Assembly: GCA_003660235.1 (NCBI GenBank)
Contig: QGON01000056.1
Coordinates: 1-64,000 of the forward strand
Origin: a bacterium endosymbiont of Escarpia laminata
Lineage (GTDB): Bacteria; Pseudomonadota; Gammaproteobacteria; Chromatiales; Chromatiaceae
Direction: 5' to 3'
Length of the DNA stretch: 64,000 nucleotides
The notes beneath the pieces were generated by a model. The model saw only the letters and a program-made list of their open reading frames with translations. It had not been told where the DNA came from and did no database searches. Position numbers and translations under genes: made by a program. Shown piece by piece: positions 9,485-18,711 of the stretch (its first letter is position 1; each line of letters opens with the position of its first letter).

Positions 9485-9564
9485 CTCTCGCCAAGACGCA
9501 AAGTACGCAGAGGAGGGAGTGGGAAAACAATGATTTCTTGTCGCACTTGGCATCTTGGCAAGAG
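9485..9564. repeat. Gene-less inverted repeat related to GxxExxY-element ends
   Basis: CTCTCGCCAAGACGCAAAG (9485-9503) pairs with CTTGGCATCTTGGCAAGAG (9546-9564), an imperfect 19-20 base stem with a 42-base loop. The arm resembles the arms bounding the broken GxxExxY copy at 50972-51074. It lies between rfbC and rfbD and overlaps no real coding region. Confidence 0.55.
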
Positions 9565-9596
9565 CAATAATCTTTTCAGGTTGTCCAGAAATAGTT

Positions 9597-10502
9597 ATGG
9601 AAGACATGAAAAAACCACGATTTCTAATTATCGGTGATCAAGGCCAGGTCGGCTGGGAACTTCAGCGCACCATGGCCACACTGGGCGATGTCATTGCCAT
9701 CGGTCGCCGAACAAAACCGTCGACTATTGACCTTGCAGATCCCGACACCATTCGCAAGGCAGTGCGGGAAATCAAACCCGACTGGATCATCAACGCCGCC
9801 GCCTATACGTCTGTCGATAAGGCTGAAGAAGAACATGAACTTGCCATGGCAGTAAACGGCACAGCACCCGGCATTCTGGCAGAGGAAGCAAAAGCCATTA
9901 AAGCCACGCTAATCCACTACTCAACAGATTACGTGTTTGATGGCAAAGCTACCGAACCCTACAAGGAAGAGAGTCCAACAAATCCACTAAGTGTCTACGG
10001 AAAGACAAAGCTGGCCGGTGAGAAGGCGGTTGAGGCAGTTGATGGGCGATATCTTATCTTTCGAACCAGCTGGGTTTATGGCAATCGCGGTCATAACTTT
10101 CTGATGACAATGCGGCGTCTGGCGCAAGAGCGCGAGGAACTTAGAATTGTCGATGATCAGCATGGTGCTCCGACATGGTGCCGGCATATCGCAGAAGCAA
10201 CCGGCCAAATTGTTTCGCAATGCATGATAAATTCTGGTTTGCTTGATGAGAAGCAGGGACTCTACCATCTGAGTTCAGATGGAATGACAACATGGTATGG
10301 TTTTTCGAGATCAATATTTGAATTGCTGCGTGAAGCGGACGAAAAAATATTACTCCAATCTGTAAAACCTATAACGACAGAGGAGTATCCACTTCCTGCA
10401 CCGAGGCCAGGTTATTCAATATTGGACAATTCAAAACTGCGACACCATTTTGGTGTGATGCTTCCTGACTGGAAATTGGTGCTGGATCAGGTGATGAAAT
10501 AA
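9597..10502 (+). CDS. rfbD: dTDP-4-dehydrorhamnose reductase
   Basis: Performs the last, NAD(P)H-dependent step to dTDP-L-rhamnose. Visible motifs are IIGDQGQVGWEL (a variant of the GxxGQLG site), AAYTSVDKAE, STDYVFDG and YGKTKLAGE (the Tyr/Lys pair). ATG 9597 gives 301 residues. ATG 9606 (MKKPRF) is equally possible. A longer TTG reading from 9555 would run into the inverted repeat and is disfavoured. This gene completes the rhamnose set. Confidence 0.94.
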   Translation: MEDMKKPRFLIIGDQGQVGWELQRTMATLGDVIAIGRRTKPSTIDLADPDTIRKAVREIKPDWIINAAAYTSVDKAEEEHELAMAVNGTAPGILAEEAKAIKATLIHYSTDYVFDGKATEPYKEESPTNPLSVYGKTKLAGEKAVEAVDGRYLIFRTSWVYGNRGHNFLMTMRRLAQEREELRIVDDQHGAPTWCRHIAEATGQIVSQCMINSGLLDEKQGLYHLSSDGMTTWYGFSRSIFELLREADEKILLQSVKPITTEEYPLPAPRPGYSILDNSKLRHHFGVMLPDWKLVLDQVMK

Positions 10503-10509
10503 ACTTTAG

Positions 10510-10623
10510 GGAACCTCTGATCAATTGATCAGCGGTGCCTTAGTCTTAAACAATCGTATTATCAATGGGTTATGTGAACCAGGTTTCTCACCGCCCTTGA
10601 TATGGCAATTGATCAGGGATTCC
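10510..10623. mobile_element. MITE-like element with terminal inverted repeats
   Basis: The left end GGGAACCTCTGATCAATTG (10510-10528) and right end CAATTGATCAGGGATTCC (10606-10623) are inverted repeats with a few mismatches. The element is flanked on both sides by TTA (10507-10509 and 10624-10626), a possible 3-base target duplication of the TNA type. It is 114 bases long and has no gene. It lies between rfbD and the capsule-export genes. Confidence 0.55.
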
Positions 10624-10686
10624 TTAATCTGTAGACTACATCGTTTGGGTCTATTGCCACTTTTTAGTGCTTTCTATCTCCCTGGT

Positions 10687-11067
10687 ATGGAAACTGTCAG
10701 AAAAATCCCTCTGCTCATATTGACGGCCTGTCTGGTATCAGTCACAGGATGTGCTACCTCTATGAGTGCCCCTTCGGCTAAGACAGAGACCCTGCAGAAG
10801 GATGTTGCTGCCTATTCCGTCAGCAATCCCCTTGAATCGGCCATTCTCTCTGAGATTACAACTCTGAACCCTGGGGAGAGAGGTGCAGTGGGTTCGGTCA
10901 TGTTCGTTGCAGGCGAGTTATACACCGCAGCAAGTGGCAGGCGCTGCCGGCCTGTTACGATTACCGGGAACCCTTCCCCTGGGGTCACCAGAGGACGAGT
11001 GGCCTGTAATGACGGACACAATTGGTTTTTCTCCGGAGATGTCTTTTTAACGGGTTCCGTAAAGTGA
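10687..11067 (+). CDS. Small outer-membrane-type lipoprotein, function unknown
   Basis: ATG 10687 gives a 126-residue protein with a lipoprotein signal: charged start METVRK, hydrophobic LLILTACLVS and lipobox VTGC with Cys22. The mature part contains GERGAVGSVMFVAGELYTAA and two further Cys (RRCRPVTI and RVACNDGHNWF) that could form a disulfide. It may be related to small secreted lipoproteins found beside exopolysaccharide genes, but I cannot name the family with confidence. It ends 29 bases before kpsD and is probably in the same operon, so a role in export at the outer membrane is plausible. A longer TTG-started reading overlaps the MITE and was rejected. Confidence 0.7.
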   Translation: METVRKIPLLILTACLVSVTGCATSMSAPSAKTETLQKDVAAYSVSNPLESAILSEITTLNPGERGAVGSVMFVAGELYTAASGRRCRPVTITGNPSPGVTRGRVACNDGHNWFFSGDVFLTGSVK

Positions 11068-11096
11068 CTGATATTAAACGATTTTATGGAGTTCTG

Positions 11097-12713
11097 ATGG
11101 GGGTGAATCGGTTGAAGAAACGTTTCATCACTCTGCTTATTCTCGTTATATTTTATGGTTTGGCATGGTCGCTCCACGCCGCAGAGGTTTTATCCAGCCC
11201 TCCAGTTGCCGTTCAGCAAGGGGACGTGATCGAGCCATTCGGTGCAAAACTTTTCAGCGGAAATTTCCTCAAGACACGAGGTGACGGGCTCAACCCCAGC
11301 TATATTCTTGCCCCAGGTGACAAGGTAGCCGTTGCTGTGTGGGGGGCTGTGACCATAAAAGATATCTATACCATCGACAGCCAGGGTAATATCTTCATGC
11401 CGGAGATAGGTCCTCTGAAGCTCGAAGGGGTGAAAAATGCCGATCTGACCAGTACCGTCAAGGCACATATCCAGAAGGTCTACACCAGCAATTTTGATGT
11501 CTACACCAACCTCGCTACAGCGCAGCCGATTGCCGTCTATGTGACAGGCATGGTCAGTAATCCTGGCCTCTACGCCGGTCTTCCTTCCGACAGCCTTCTC
11601 TATTTTCTCGATCTGGCGGGTGGCATAGATCCCAAACTGGGCAGTTACCGGAAAATTGAGATCATCCGCGCTGGAAAAACCATCAACACGACCGACCTCT
11701 ACGATTTTATCCTCAAAGGAAAGATCGCCTCACTCCAGTTGCAGGAGAATGACACCATCCTGGTCAAACAGCGTGGGGCCGTTATTCAGCTTGAGGGCAA
11801 TGTGGCCCGCAGTGCGCTGATCGAGATGAAGTCAGCGAGTTCATCGGGAGGTGAGATCCTCAAGGTGATCCCCAAGGCAGCACAGGCCACTGAGGTCACT
11901 ATTATCGGCATGCGCAACGGTCAGCCGGTTAAGCAGACCATGTCGCTTATGACCTTTCTTGGTTACTCCTTGCACGATGGCGATACGGTAACACTCAGGG
12001 ACGATGGGCGTGCCAACACCATACTGATCAATATCCAGGGCGAATTTAACGGACCGGCCACGATGTCGGTAAAGCGTGGTTCCCGTCTGGTGGATGTGCT
12101 CAACCACATCCCGGTCGATCCCAGGTTGGCAAACACCGCGGCGATTTACATACGCCGTGTTTCGGTGGCCGTGGCGCAGAAGGACGCTATCAGTGATAGC
12201 CTGTTCCGTTTGGAGCGCAGCTCAATGCTGGCGTTATCCGGCTCCCATGGAGAGGTGGGGATCCGTGTACAAGAGGCTGAGTTGATGGCCAAGTTTGCCG
12301 AGCGGGCCCGCCTGATTGACCCTCTGGGAAGAGTGGTGACTTCGCAGGACGGGGTTCAGCAGAACATCCTGCTGGAACCTGAAGACACCCTCGTCATCCC
12401 CACCAATACACAGCTTGTTCGTACGGTCGGTGAGGTGATGATGATGCATGCCGTCACTCATCGTGAAGGCTGGACGGCAGAACAGTATATCGAAAAAGCC
12501 GGTGGTTACTCAGACCGTGCAGATACAGAAAAAGTCATTATTCACCACCCCAATGCGGAGGTTGAAGTTACCACTCCGCAGACGATTATTAAACCGGGTG
12601 ATGAGATTATTGTGCCGCCGAAGGTCGATTCCAAGACAAGACAGTTTGCCCTGGACTTAATGGATGTCATCTACAAGATTGCCATTTCGGCGAAGGTTGC
12701 TTTTACGTTATGA
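11097..12713 (+). CDS. kpsD: KpsD/Wza-type polysaccharide export outer-membrane protein
   Basis: Forms the periplasmic/outer-membrane channel for capsule export. The protein has 538 residues from ATG 11097, which follows ATGGAG. A signal peptide is clear (KRFITLLILVIFYGLAWSLHAAE). The Poly_export (PES) domain begins at ILAPGDKVAVAVWGAV, followed by SLBB-like repeats (GMVSNPGLYAG, QLEGNVARSA, NIQGEFNGPATMSV). The lack of a lipobox and the length favour KpsD/CtrA-like over Wza. It precedes kpsM, kpsT and kpsE in one transcription unit. Its context is the ABC-transporter-dependent pathway rather than Wzx/Wzy. Confidence 0.9.
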   Translation: MGVNRLKKRFITLLILVIFYGLAWSLHAAEVLSSPPVAVQQGDVIEPFGAKLFSGNFLKTRGDGLNPSYILAPGDKVAVAVWGAVTIKDIYTIDSQGNIFMPEIGPLKLEGVKNADLTSTVKAHIQKVYTSNFDVYTNLATAQPIAVYVTGMVSNPGLYAGLPSDSLLYFLDLAGGIDPKLGSYRKIEIIRAGKTINTTDLYDFILKGKIASLQLQENDTILVKQRGAVIQLEGNVARSALIEMKSASSSGGEILKVIPKAAQATEVTIIGMRNGQPVKQTMSLMTFLGYSLHDGDTVTLRDDGRANTILINIQGEFNGPATMSVKRGSRLVDVLNHIPVDPRLANTAAIYIRRVSVAVAQKDAISDSLFRLERSSMLALSGSHGEVGIRVQEAELMAKFAERARLIDPLGRVVTSQDGVQQNILLEPEDTLVIPTNTQLVRTVGEVMMMHAVTHREGWTAEQYIEKAGGYSDRADTEKVIIHHPNAEVEVTTPQTIIKPGDEIIVPPKVDSKTRQFALDLMDVIYKIAISAKVAFTL

Positions 12714-12728
12714 GATACAAAATAACTT

Positions 12729-13511
12729 GTGGCCCGTTCTCCCTTTGAAATTCAGAAAGCCGTTGTCTTCGCGCTCTTCGTTCGCGAACTGAAAACGCGT
12801 TTTGGCAAGTACCGGCTTGGATATGTCTGGGCATTATTGGAGCCAATGGCCCACGTCATTATCCTCTCCGCCATCTGGAGTGCCATGGGGCGTACTGAAT
12901 TTTCTGGCATTCCTGTGCCCTTCTTTCTGGCAACGGGGCTCGTCCCTTATCTCTTTTTTCAAAAAACAACCGCCCAGTGCATGAATGCGATTGAGTCAAA
13001 CCGGGGGCTGTTTAACTATCGGCAGGTACGCCCGATTGATCCGGTGCTGGCACGTATTATTCTGGAATCGATGGTCTATTTTGTAAGCTATCTTATGCTG
13101 CTTTTCGTTGCAGGATGGTTCCTCGATTATGACATAGGGGTTCATAATCTCCTCGGCCTGATGGTCGTCAATGCGTTGCTTTATCTACTGACATTCGGTA
13201 TTGGATTGACCTTTTCGGTTTACGGGACGCTCTATCCCGAGTTGATGAAACTGGTGCCAATATTTATCTTCCGGCCTATGTATTTTATGTCGGGGATCCT
13301 CTTTCCACTTATAGTTATCCCGACCGAATATCACCACTGGCTGCTGTGGAACCCGCTACTCCACATAGTTGAACTTAATCACCTGTTCTATTTTCGTGGT
13401 TTTGAGTCGGGGGATGTGAGCCTGTTATTCGTTTCTCTCTTTGCCATGGCGAGTGCAACCTTTGGTCTGCTTAGCTACCGGGCCAACTGGGTGAGGATGG
13501 TGGCAACATGA
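12729..13511 (+). CDS. kpsM: Capsule ABC transporter permease KpsM
   Basis: Integral inner-membrane component of the ABC-2 type polysaccharide exporter. The 260-residue protein has about six hydrophobic segments (for example HVIILSAIWSAM, YFVSYLMLLFVAGWF, LLYLLTFGIGLTFSV and the C-terminal LLFVSLFAMASATFGLL). The N-terminal amphipathic part contains RELKTRFGKYRLGYVWALLEP, typical of the family. It starts at GTG 12729, 15 bases after kpsD, and overlaps kpsT by 4 bases. Confidence 0.93.
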   Translation: MARSPFEIQKAVVFALFVRELKTRFGKYRLGYVWALLEPMAHVIILSAIWSAMGRTEFSGIPVPFFLATGLVPYLFFQKTTAQCMNAIESNRGLFNYRQVRPIDPVLARIILESMVYFVSYLMLLFVAGWFLDYDIGVHNLLGLMVVNALLYLLTFGIGLTFSVYGTLYPELMKLVPIFIFRPMYFMSGILFPLIVIPTEYHHWLLWNPLLHIVELNHLFYFRGFESGDVSLLFVSLFAMASATFGLLSYRANWVRMVAT

Positions 13512-14173
13512 TACGTCTGGAAAATGTCACCAAATATTATCCTACACCGAAGGGGCGAAAATACATCCTGCGTGATGTGAACATCGAATTTCCGCCGAAG
13601 TGCAATATCGCTATTTTAGGCCGTAACGGCATGGGCAAGTCCACGTTGCTCCGGCTTCTGGGGGGGATCGATTACCCTAACCGTGGCCACATTCGGAGTG
13701 AAGGAAGAATATCCTGGCCCATGGGGCTGTCAGGCGGGGTGCAGGGTAGCATGTCAGGTCGCGATAACGCTCGTTTCGTCTGCCGCATCTACGGCGACAG
13801 TGAAGATGAGGTCGAACGAAAGATCGAATATATCCATGAATTCACGGAACTGGGTGACTACTTTGATATGCCCGTAAAAACCTATTCAAACGGTATGCGG
13901 GCAAGACTCTCCTTTGCTACCAGTATGGCGTTCGATTTTGATATCTACCTGATGGACGAAATAACAGCGGTGGGTGACCAGCGGTTTAAACAGAAGAGCC
14001 GCGCGGCATTGCAGGAAAAAAAGGACAAGGCTAATATCATCAAGGTCTCCCATAATATGCAAGAGTTGATACGTGACTGTGATGTGGGGATCTATCTCGA
14101 AAAGGGGCAGATGCATCTATACGAAGATATTGAAGAAGCCGTGGCCACCTATCAAAGGGAACAAGCAGCGTAG
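13508..14173 (+). CDS. kpsT: Capsule ABC transporter ATP-binding protein KpsT
   Basis: ATPase partner of KpsM. The 221-residue protein has Walker A GRNGMGKST (residues 38-46), a signature region YSNGMRARLSFA, Walker B YLMDEITAVGD and the switch His in KVSHNMQEL. The GMGKS variant replaces the more usual GAGKS, which should not abolish function. The start overlaps the end of kpsM (ATGA), and the stop is 2 bases before kpsE. Confidence 0.95.
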   Translation: MIRLENVTKYYPTPKGRKYILRDVNIEFPPKCNIAILGRNGMGKSTLLRLLGGIDYPNRGHIRSEGRISWPMGLSGGVQGSMSGRDNARFVCRIYGDSEDEVERKIEYIHEFTELGDYFDMPVKTYSNGMRARLSFATSMAFDFDIYLMDEITAVGDQRFKQKSRAALQEKKDKANIIKVSHNMQELIRDCDVGIYLEKGQMHLYEDIEEAVATYQREQAA

Positions 14174-14175
14174 CC

Positions 14176-15276
14176 ATGGCCAAGAGCATATTTATCAAAC
14201 TGGATCGTAGCGCCAGCCTGTTAACCCTGGTCATTTTCCCCTTTGTGCTGCTTTTACTCTATTACGGCTTTGTTGCCTCTGATCGGTATACCAGCGAGGC
14301 AATCTTCACTATCAAGGAGAATGGCAACAGCTCTAACAGTCTCGACATAGGCCTGTTGGGGATAGGTAATCCCTCCGGTTTAGAAGATGAGCGTATCATG
14401 AAGGAGTATCTGATCTCCGGTGATATGTTGGCCTTTCTCGATAAAGAACTCGATCACCGGGCGCACTATCAGAAAAGCAGCGCTGATTGGTTCTCCGCGC
14501 TGCCCATCGATGCAACCCGGGAAGAGTATCTGGAGTACTACCGTGATCATATCGATGTCTACTTTGACGAATTATCGGGATTGTTGTTTGTCGAGGTGCA
14601 GGCGTTTGAACGCGATTATGCCAAGCAGCTGCTTGAAACCGTGCTGCAACACGCAGAGGGTGTAGTGAACGAGATCAGTCACCGCCTTGCCATGGCTCAG
14701 TACGAGTTTGTGGAACAGCAGTTGGTGAAGACGCAGGAGTCACTCAAAATTTCAAAACAGCGGCTGTTGGAGTTTCAGAATAGATACCAGATCTTTAGCC
14801 CGGAGCAGCAGGGCCAGTCCCTCACTGCCATCATGGATATTATGGAGGGTGAACTCAGTCAGGAGAAGGCCAAACTAAAACAGCTTCTTGGATTTCAAAA
14901 AAGTAACTCCCCACAAGTGATTGCCAGCAAAGAACGCATTCGGGCGCTTACAGAGCAGATAATCGATGAAAAACGTCGATTGATCGGCGAAGGGGACGAA
15001 GAGCTGAACGATCTGATGGTGAAATTTACCAATCTTCAGCTCGATCTCGAATTTACCAAAGACGCCTACGCCTCCGCTCTGGCAGCCCTTGCACAGTCAA
15101 GGGCAGAGGCATCAAAGAAGATGAAGCACTTGGTTGTCATCAGTAAACCCTCTCTGGCCGATGAGGCAAAGTATCCGGAGAGAGTCTATATCCTGGTTAC
15201 GGCACTCATCGTATTGCTGATGCTGTTTGGCATAGTCAGGATGACGATTACCACAATCAGGGAACATCAGGACTAA
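14176..15276 (+). CDS. kpsE: Capsule export inner-membrane protein KpsE/CtrB/BexC
   Basis: Polysaccharide co-polymerase-like protein linking the KpsMT transporter to KpsD. The 366-residue protein has one membrane segment near residues 16-33 (LLTLVIFPFVLLLLYYGFV), a periplasmic part with predicted coiled coil (residues 165-300), and a second membrane segment at the end (YILVTALIVLLMLFGIV). Its last 95 bases are duplicated in degraded form at 6375-6472, upstream of rfbB. The next gene starts 2 bases after the stop. Confidence 0.92.
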   Translation: MAKSIFIKLDRSASLLTLVIFPFVLLLLYYGFVASDRYTSEAIFTIKENGNSSNSLDIGLLGIGNPSGLEDERIMKEYLISGDMLAFLDKELDHRAHYQKSSADWFSALPIDATREEYLEYYRDHIDVYFDELSGLLFVEVQAFERDYAKQLLETVLQHAEGVVNEISHRLAMAQYEFVEQQLVKTQESLKISKQRLLEFQNRYQIFSPEQQGQSLTAIMDIMEGELSQEKAKLKQLLGFQKSNSPQVIASKERIRALTEQIIDEKRRLIGEGDEELNDLMVKFTNLQLDLEFTKDAYASALAALAQSRAEASKKMKHLVVISKPSLADEAKYPERVYILVTALIVLLMLFGIVRMTITTIREHQD

Positions 15277-15278
15277 GG

Positions 15279-17240
15279 ATGAATTCCTGCATCGAGACAA
15301 TGCTTGAACTTAACGGACAGACGCAATCTGAAGGGCATGGATTGTTTGCTCCGATCGCAATGCCCTTCCATCTTCCTACACCGATTTACGGCGCTATGTT
15401 GGCAATTTGGCACCTGCGCCCGATTTTGCAGCGGCGCTTTCCGTTGCATGAAGGAAGGCCAAAAGATTTCGTCCGGTTTCTTGCCTGGTGCGCCATCGAA
15501 GGGAGGCGGCAGTATGCTGTTTTGCGGTCAATACCAGAGTGGGATGCTGCCTTGGTACGCCCACTATCGCTGCCTTCTCTTAATAATGACCGTTGGTCCG
15601 ATGGTTTTTCTGTTGCAATGTTCTTCTATGGGGTTGTGCGCTATCGCTATTTTGTCGCACCCATGCTGCGGGATGCTAAAGCCCGGCACCGTATAGCACG
15701 AGCCTTTTGGCGGGGCGAACGTCATAAGTTCATGCTTCCTAAAGCAAGTTTATGGCAAGTTGAATTTTTTCGCCGGCAGTTTGGTAGTACTGATTCGCTG
15801 ATTGCCACGCTTCGGCTTAAAAGAAAAGATGTTGGAAAAAGTACATTGCAGCTGGTCGAAGAGTTTGGTTTGGCCGCAGTTCTGCAAACCCTGGATGCAC
15901 ATACTGAGGTTAAACAACTACCTATTGGAGATCTTTGTACATCCCGAACGGAACCTGACAAGGCCCTGTTGCCTGCAGGGCAGTGCCGATTTTATCTTCG
16001 GCTCCCCAAACTGGTGCTGCGTAAACTCGCCTGGCTTGGTGTGCGTTTCAAGCGCCGTCCCACCCAGTTTCAGTTGGCCGGCATTACAAACCGCATACCG
16101 ACAGGCCAACGCCCATTGTCGCAATCACGCCATCCTTTCGGCGTGAACCTGTTCGGCTACGCACAAGGCGAGATCGGCATTGGCGAGGATGTACGGCTGC
16201 TTGCCCTGGCACTGAAGTCTCAGGCCATTCCCTTTTGCATCGTCAATGTCAAACCGGGTGATAACGTTTCGCAAAAAGACAAAAGCGTCGATCAATGGAT
16301 CGTCGACGAGCCACGCTACGCCATAAACATCTTCTGTACCACCGGCATAGAGCAGGTCCGCTACGCCTGTGAGCGGGGCCTCGATCTGTTTGAAGGTCGC
16401 TACAATATCGGTTATTGGCCCTGGGAGTTGCCCGACTGGCCCGCAAGTTGTACCCATGCGTTTAGCATGGTGGATGAGATATGGGGAATCAGCCACTACA
16501 CTGCCAATGCCTATCGAAGGGCACAGTGTCCCGTCTACGCGATGCCGCTTTCTGTCACAATCGACAGCGTGGCCTCGATGGGGCGTAAAGATTTCGGCTT
16601 GCCTGAAGAGGACTATCTATTCATCTTCTCATTCGATTTTAACTCCACACTCGTTCGCAAGAATCCAGTAGCCGTTATCCAGGCATTTCAACGCGCCTTT
16701 CCCAATTCCGCCGGAGGCAAGGTTGGTTTGGTCCTTAAGGCGAGTCATGTCAATGCGGGAAATAGAGCGTGGAAAAGAATAAAGCCTCTTATCGAGGCAG
16801 ATCACCGCATCCATCTCATCGATACCACATTGCGCAGGCCTGAGGTACTGGCACTCTACCAATGCTGTGACTGCTACGTGTCGATGCATCGGGCAGAGGG
16901 GTTTGGACGAGGGCTCGCAGAGGCACTGATGCTGGATCTTCAGCTTATCGCCACCGGTTTTTCCGGAAATCTCGACTTTTGCACGGAGAAACGGGTCGGA
17001 CTGGTGCGGTATCGGCGACGGGATGTACGCCGCTTGGAGTATTTCCACGCCGATGGCCAAAGCTGGGCAGACCCGGACATCGATCATGCAGCAGAACTCA
17101 TGCAAAAAATCTACACACACCCAAGACCCATTGAGCCTAAGGCATTTGACTTCAGCCCTGCTACTGCAGGCACCCGATATGCGCAACGATTGAATGAAAT
17201 AAAACACCAACTCGATCTAACGGGGGCAAGACCATGTTGA
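15279..17240 (+). CDS. Large GT4-like glycosyltransferase (653 aa)
   Basis: A 653-residue protein. The N-terminal ~290 residues have no recognised family features. The C-terminal part, starting at FGVNLFGYAQGEIGIGEDVR, looks like a GT-B enzyme: YWPWELPDWP, a core FIFSFDFNSTLVRKNP, and an EGFGRGLAEALML motif matching the GT4 EGFGxxxxEA donor-binding segment. It probably transfers a sugar during capsule assembly; donor and linkage are unknown. It is translationally coupled to kpsE (2-base gap) and manC (7-base overlap). The long N-terminal extension may be an acceptor or partner domain. Confidence 0.82.
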   Translation: MNSCIETMLELNGQTQSEGHGLFAPIAMPFHLPTPIYGAMLAIWHLRPILQRRFPLHEGRPKDFVRFLAWCAIEGRRQYAVLRSIPEWDAALVRPLSLPSLNNDRWSDGFSVAMFFYGVVRYRYFVAPMLRDAKARHRIARAFWRGERHKFMLPKASLWQVEFFRRQFGSTDSLIATLRLKRKDVGKSTLQLVEEFGLAAVLQTLDAHTEVKQLPIGDLCTSRTEPDKALLPAGQCRFYLRLPKLVLRKLAWLGVRFKRRPTQFQLAGITNRIPTGQRPLSQSRHPFGVNLFGYAQGEIGIGEDVRLLALALKSQAIPFCIVNVKPGDNVSQKDKSVDQWIVDEPRYAINIFCTTGIEQVRYACERGLDLFEGRYNIGYWPWELPDWPASCTHAFSMVDEIWGISHYTANAYRRAQCPVYAMPLSVTIDSVASMGRKDFGLPEEDYLFIFSFDFNSTLVRKNPVAVIQAFQRAFPNSAGGKVGLVLKASHVNAGNRAWKRIKPLIEADHRIHLIDTTLRRPEVLALYQCCDCYVSMHRAEGFGRGLAEALMLDLQLIATGFSGNLDFCTEKRVGLVRYRRRDVRRLEYFHADGQSWADPDIDHAAELMQKIYTHPRPIEPKAFDFSPATAGTRYAQRLNEIKHQLDLTGARPC

Positions 17241-18688
17241 TACCTGTTGTGCTTTCTGGTGGCGCCGGTACCCGTTTGTGGCCGGTTTCGCGAGAAGGGC
17301 ATCCCAAGCCCTTCATGCGTCTGGCGGATGGCGATACTCTGCTGGAAAAAACCTATTCGCGTGCTATTGGCTGTGACCAAGTCAGTGAAGTGCTCACCAT
17401 TACCAATCGCGACTACTACTTCCAGAGCAAGGATTGCTGGAGCAGAAGCATACTTGATGACGTGATTCCCCGGTTCCTGTTAGAACCAACTGGGCGAAAT
17501 ACTGCGCCAGCGCTACTTTTGGGGGCGTTAAAAATTCGCGACCGGCATGGTGAAGACGCGGTCATGCTTGTACTGCCAGCCGACCACATGATCAAAGATA
17601 TGGTGGAATTTCGTGCTGATGTAGAACGAGCACATGAACTGGCAAAACAGGGTTACCTCGTCACGTTTGGTATACAGCCCACCCAGGCGGAGACCGGCTT
17701 TGGTTATATCCGAGCCGGCGAAAATATTGCGGAGATGCAAGAGGGATTCAAGGTCGCCAGTTTCATCGAGAAACCGCCGCTCGATGAAGCCGAACGGATG
17801 ATCACAGAGGGTGGGCACTACTGGAATGCAGGTATGTTTTGCTTCAGTGTTAGTGATCTGCTTTCTGCATTTTCAGATTACGCACCAGAGATGCTGGCGG
17901 CAGGAGAACACTGCTGGGAAGCGTCACACTGTAATCAGCAGGATGCCTACTGTGAACTCGAAGCTGACAGCTTTTCGACTTTGGAAAATATCTCCATTGA
18001 TTATGCCATCATGGAAAAAGCCGACAATGTCGCCGTTGTGGCAGCTGGTTTCGACTGGAGTGACATCGGTTCCTGGCAGGCACTGGCAGATCTTGCTGAA
18101 CCCGATGAACAGGGTAACCGGACACTGGGTGAAGTCGTCAATGTCAACAGCCGCAACTGCTTTGTGCAAAGTGAGGATCGGCTGGTTGCCACGCTTGGGC
18201 TGGAAAACATCATGATTGTCGACACCCCGGATGCGCTGCTTGTGAGTCATCGGGATCAGGCTCAGAATGTGCGCGAGGTGGTAAAAAAGCTCAAGGCAGA
18301 AGGCCACGAATGCTATAAGCTTCACCGTACTGTTTCCCGCCCCTGGGGCGCTTACACGTTGCTGGAAGAGGGCAGGCGCTACAAAATCAAACGCATTGAA
18401 GTCAAACCCGGCGCATCGCTGTCACTGCAGATGCACCACCACCGCAGCGAGCACTGGATCGTGGTGCGTGGCGCTGCCCGTATCATCAATGGTGACGAAA
18501 AGATGTTGATCAAAGCCAACGAATCCACCTATATACCTGCTGGTCATAAACACCAGCTGGAAAACCCCGGTGTGATTGATCTGATTATGATCGAGGTGCA
18601 GAGCGGTGAATACCTGGGTGAAGATGATATCGTCCGCATCGAGGACAAATACGGTCGTCGCATCAAGGACAACTACGACCGCCAGTAG
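17234..18688 (+). CDS. manC: Mannose-1-phosphate guanylyltransferase / mannose-6-phosphate isomerase
   Basis: Bifunctional type II PMI-GMP that makes GDP-mannose. The 484-residue length is typical. The nucleotidyltransferase domain (1-~330) has GGAGTRLWPVSREGHPKPF at residues 9-27, and the active-site region PADHMIKD. The C-terminal cupin isomerase domain contains RPWGAYTLLEEG, SLQMHHHRSEHWIVV and the metal-binding His residues. It supplies GDP-mannose for gmd/fcl at 39.9-42 kb. It overlaps the preceding glycosyltransferase by 7 bases. Confidence 0.95.
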   Translation: MLIPVVLSGGAGTRLWPVSREGHPKPFMRLADGDTLLEKTYSRAIGCDQVSEVLTITNRDYYFQSKDCWSRSILDDVIPRFLLEPTGRNTAPALLLGALKIRDRHGEDAVMLVLPADHMIKDMVEFRADVERAHELAKQGYLVTFGIQPTQAETGFGYIRAGENIAEMQEGFKVASFIEKPPLDEAERMITEGGHYWNAGMFCFSVSDLLSAFSDYAPEMLAAGEHCWEASHCNQQDAYCELEADSFSTLENISIDYAIMEKADNVAVVAAGFDWSDIGSWQALADLAEPDEQGNRTLGEVVNVNSRNCFVQSEDRLVATLGLENIMIVDTPDALLVSHRDQAQNVREVVKKLKAEGHECYKLHRTVSRPWGAYTLLEEGRRYKIKRIEVKPGASLSLQMHHHRSEHWIVVRGAARIINGDEKMLIKANESTYIPAGHKHQLENPGVIDLIMIEVQSGEYLGEDDIVRIEDKYGRRIKDNYDRQ

Positions 18689-18711
18689 GAACGAGACAAC
18701 CCGCGAAAACC

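Noticed and set aside
16629..17210. A 193-residue minus-strand frame inside the GT4-like gene
   Set aside because: The opposite strand has clear glycosyltransferase motifs; this one has none.
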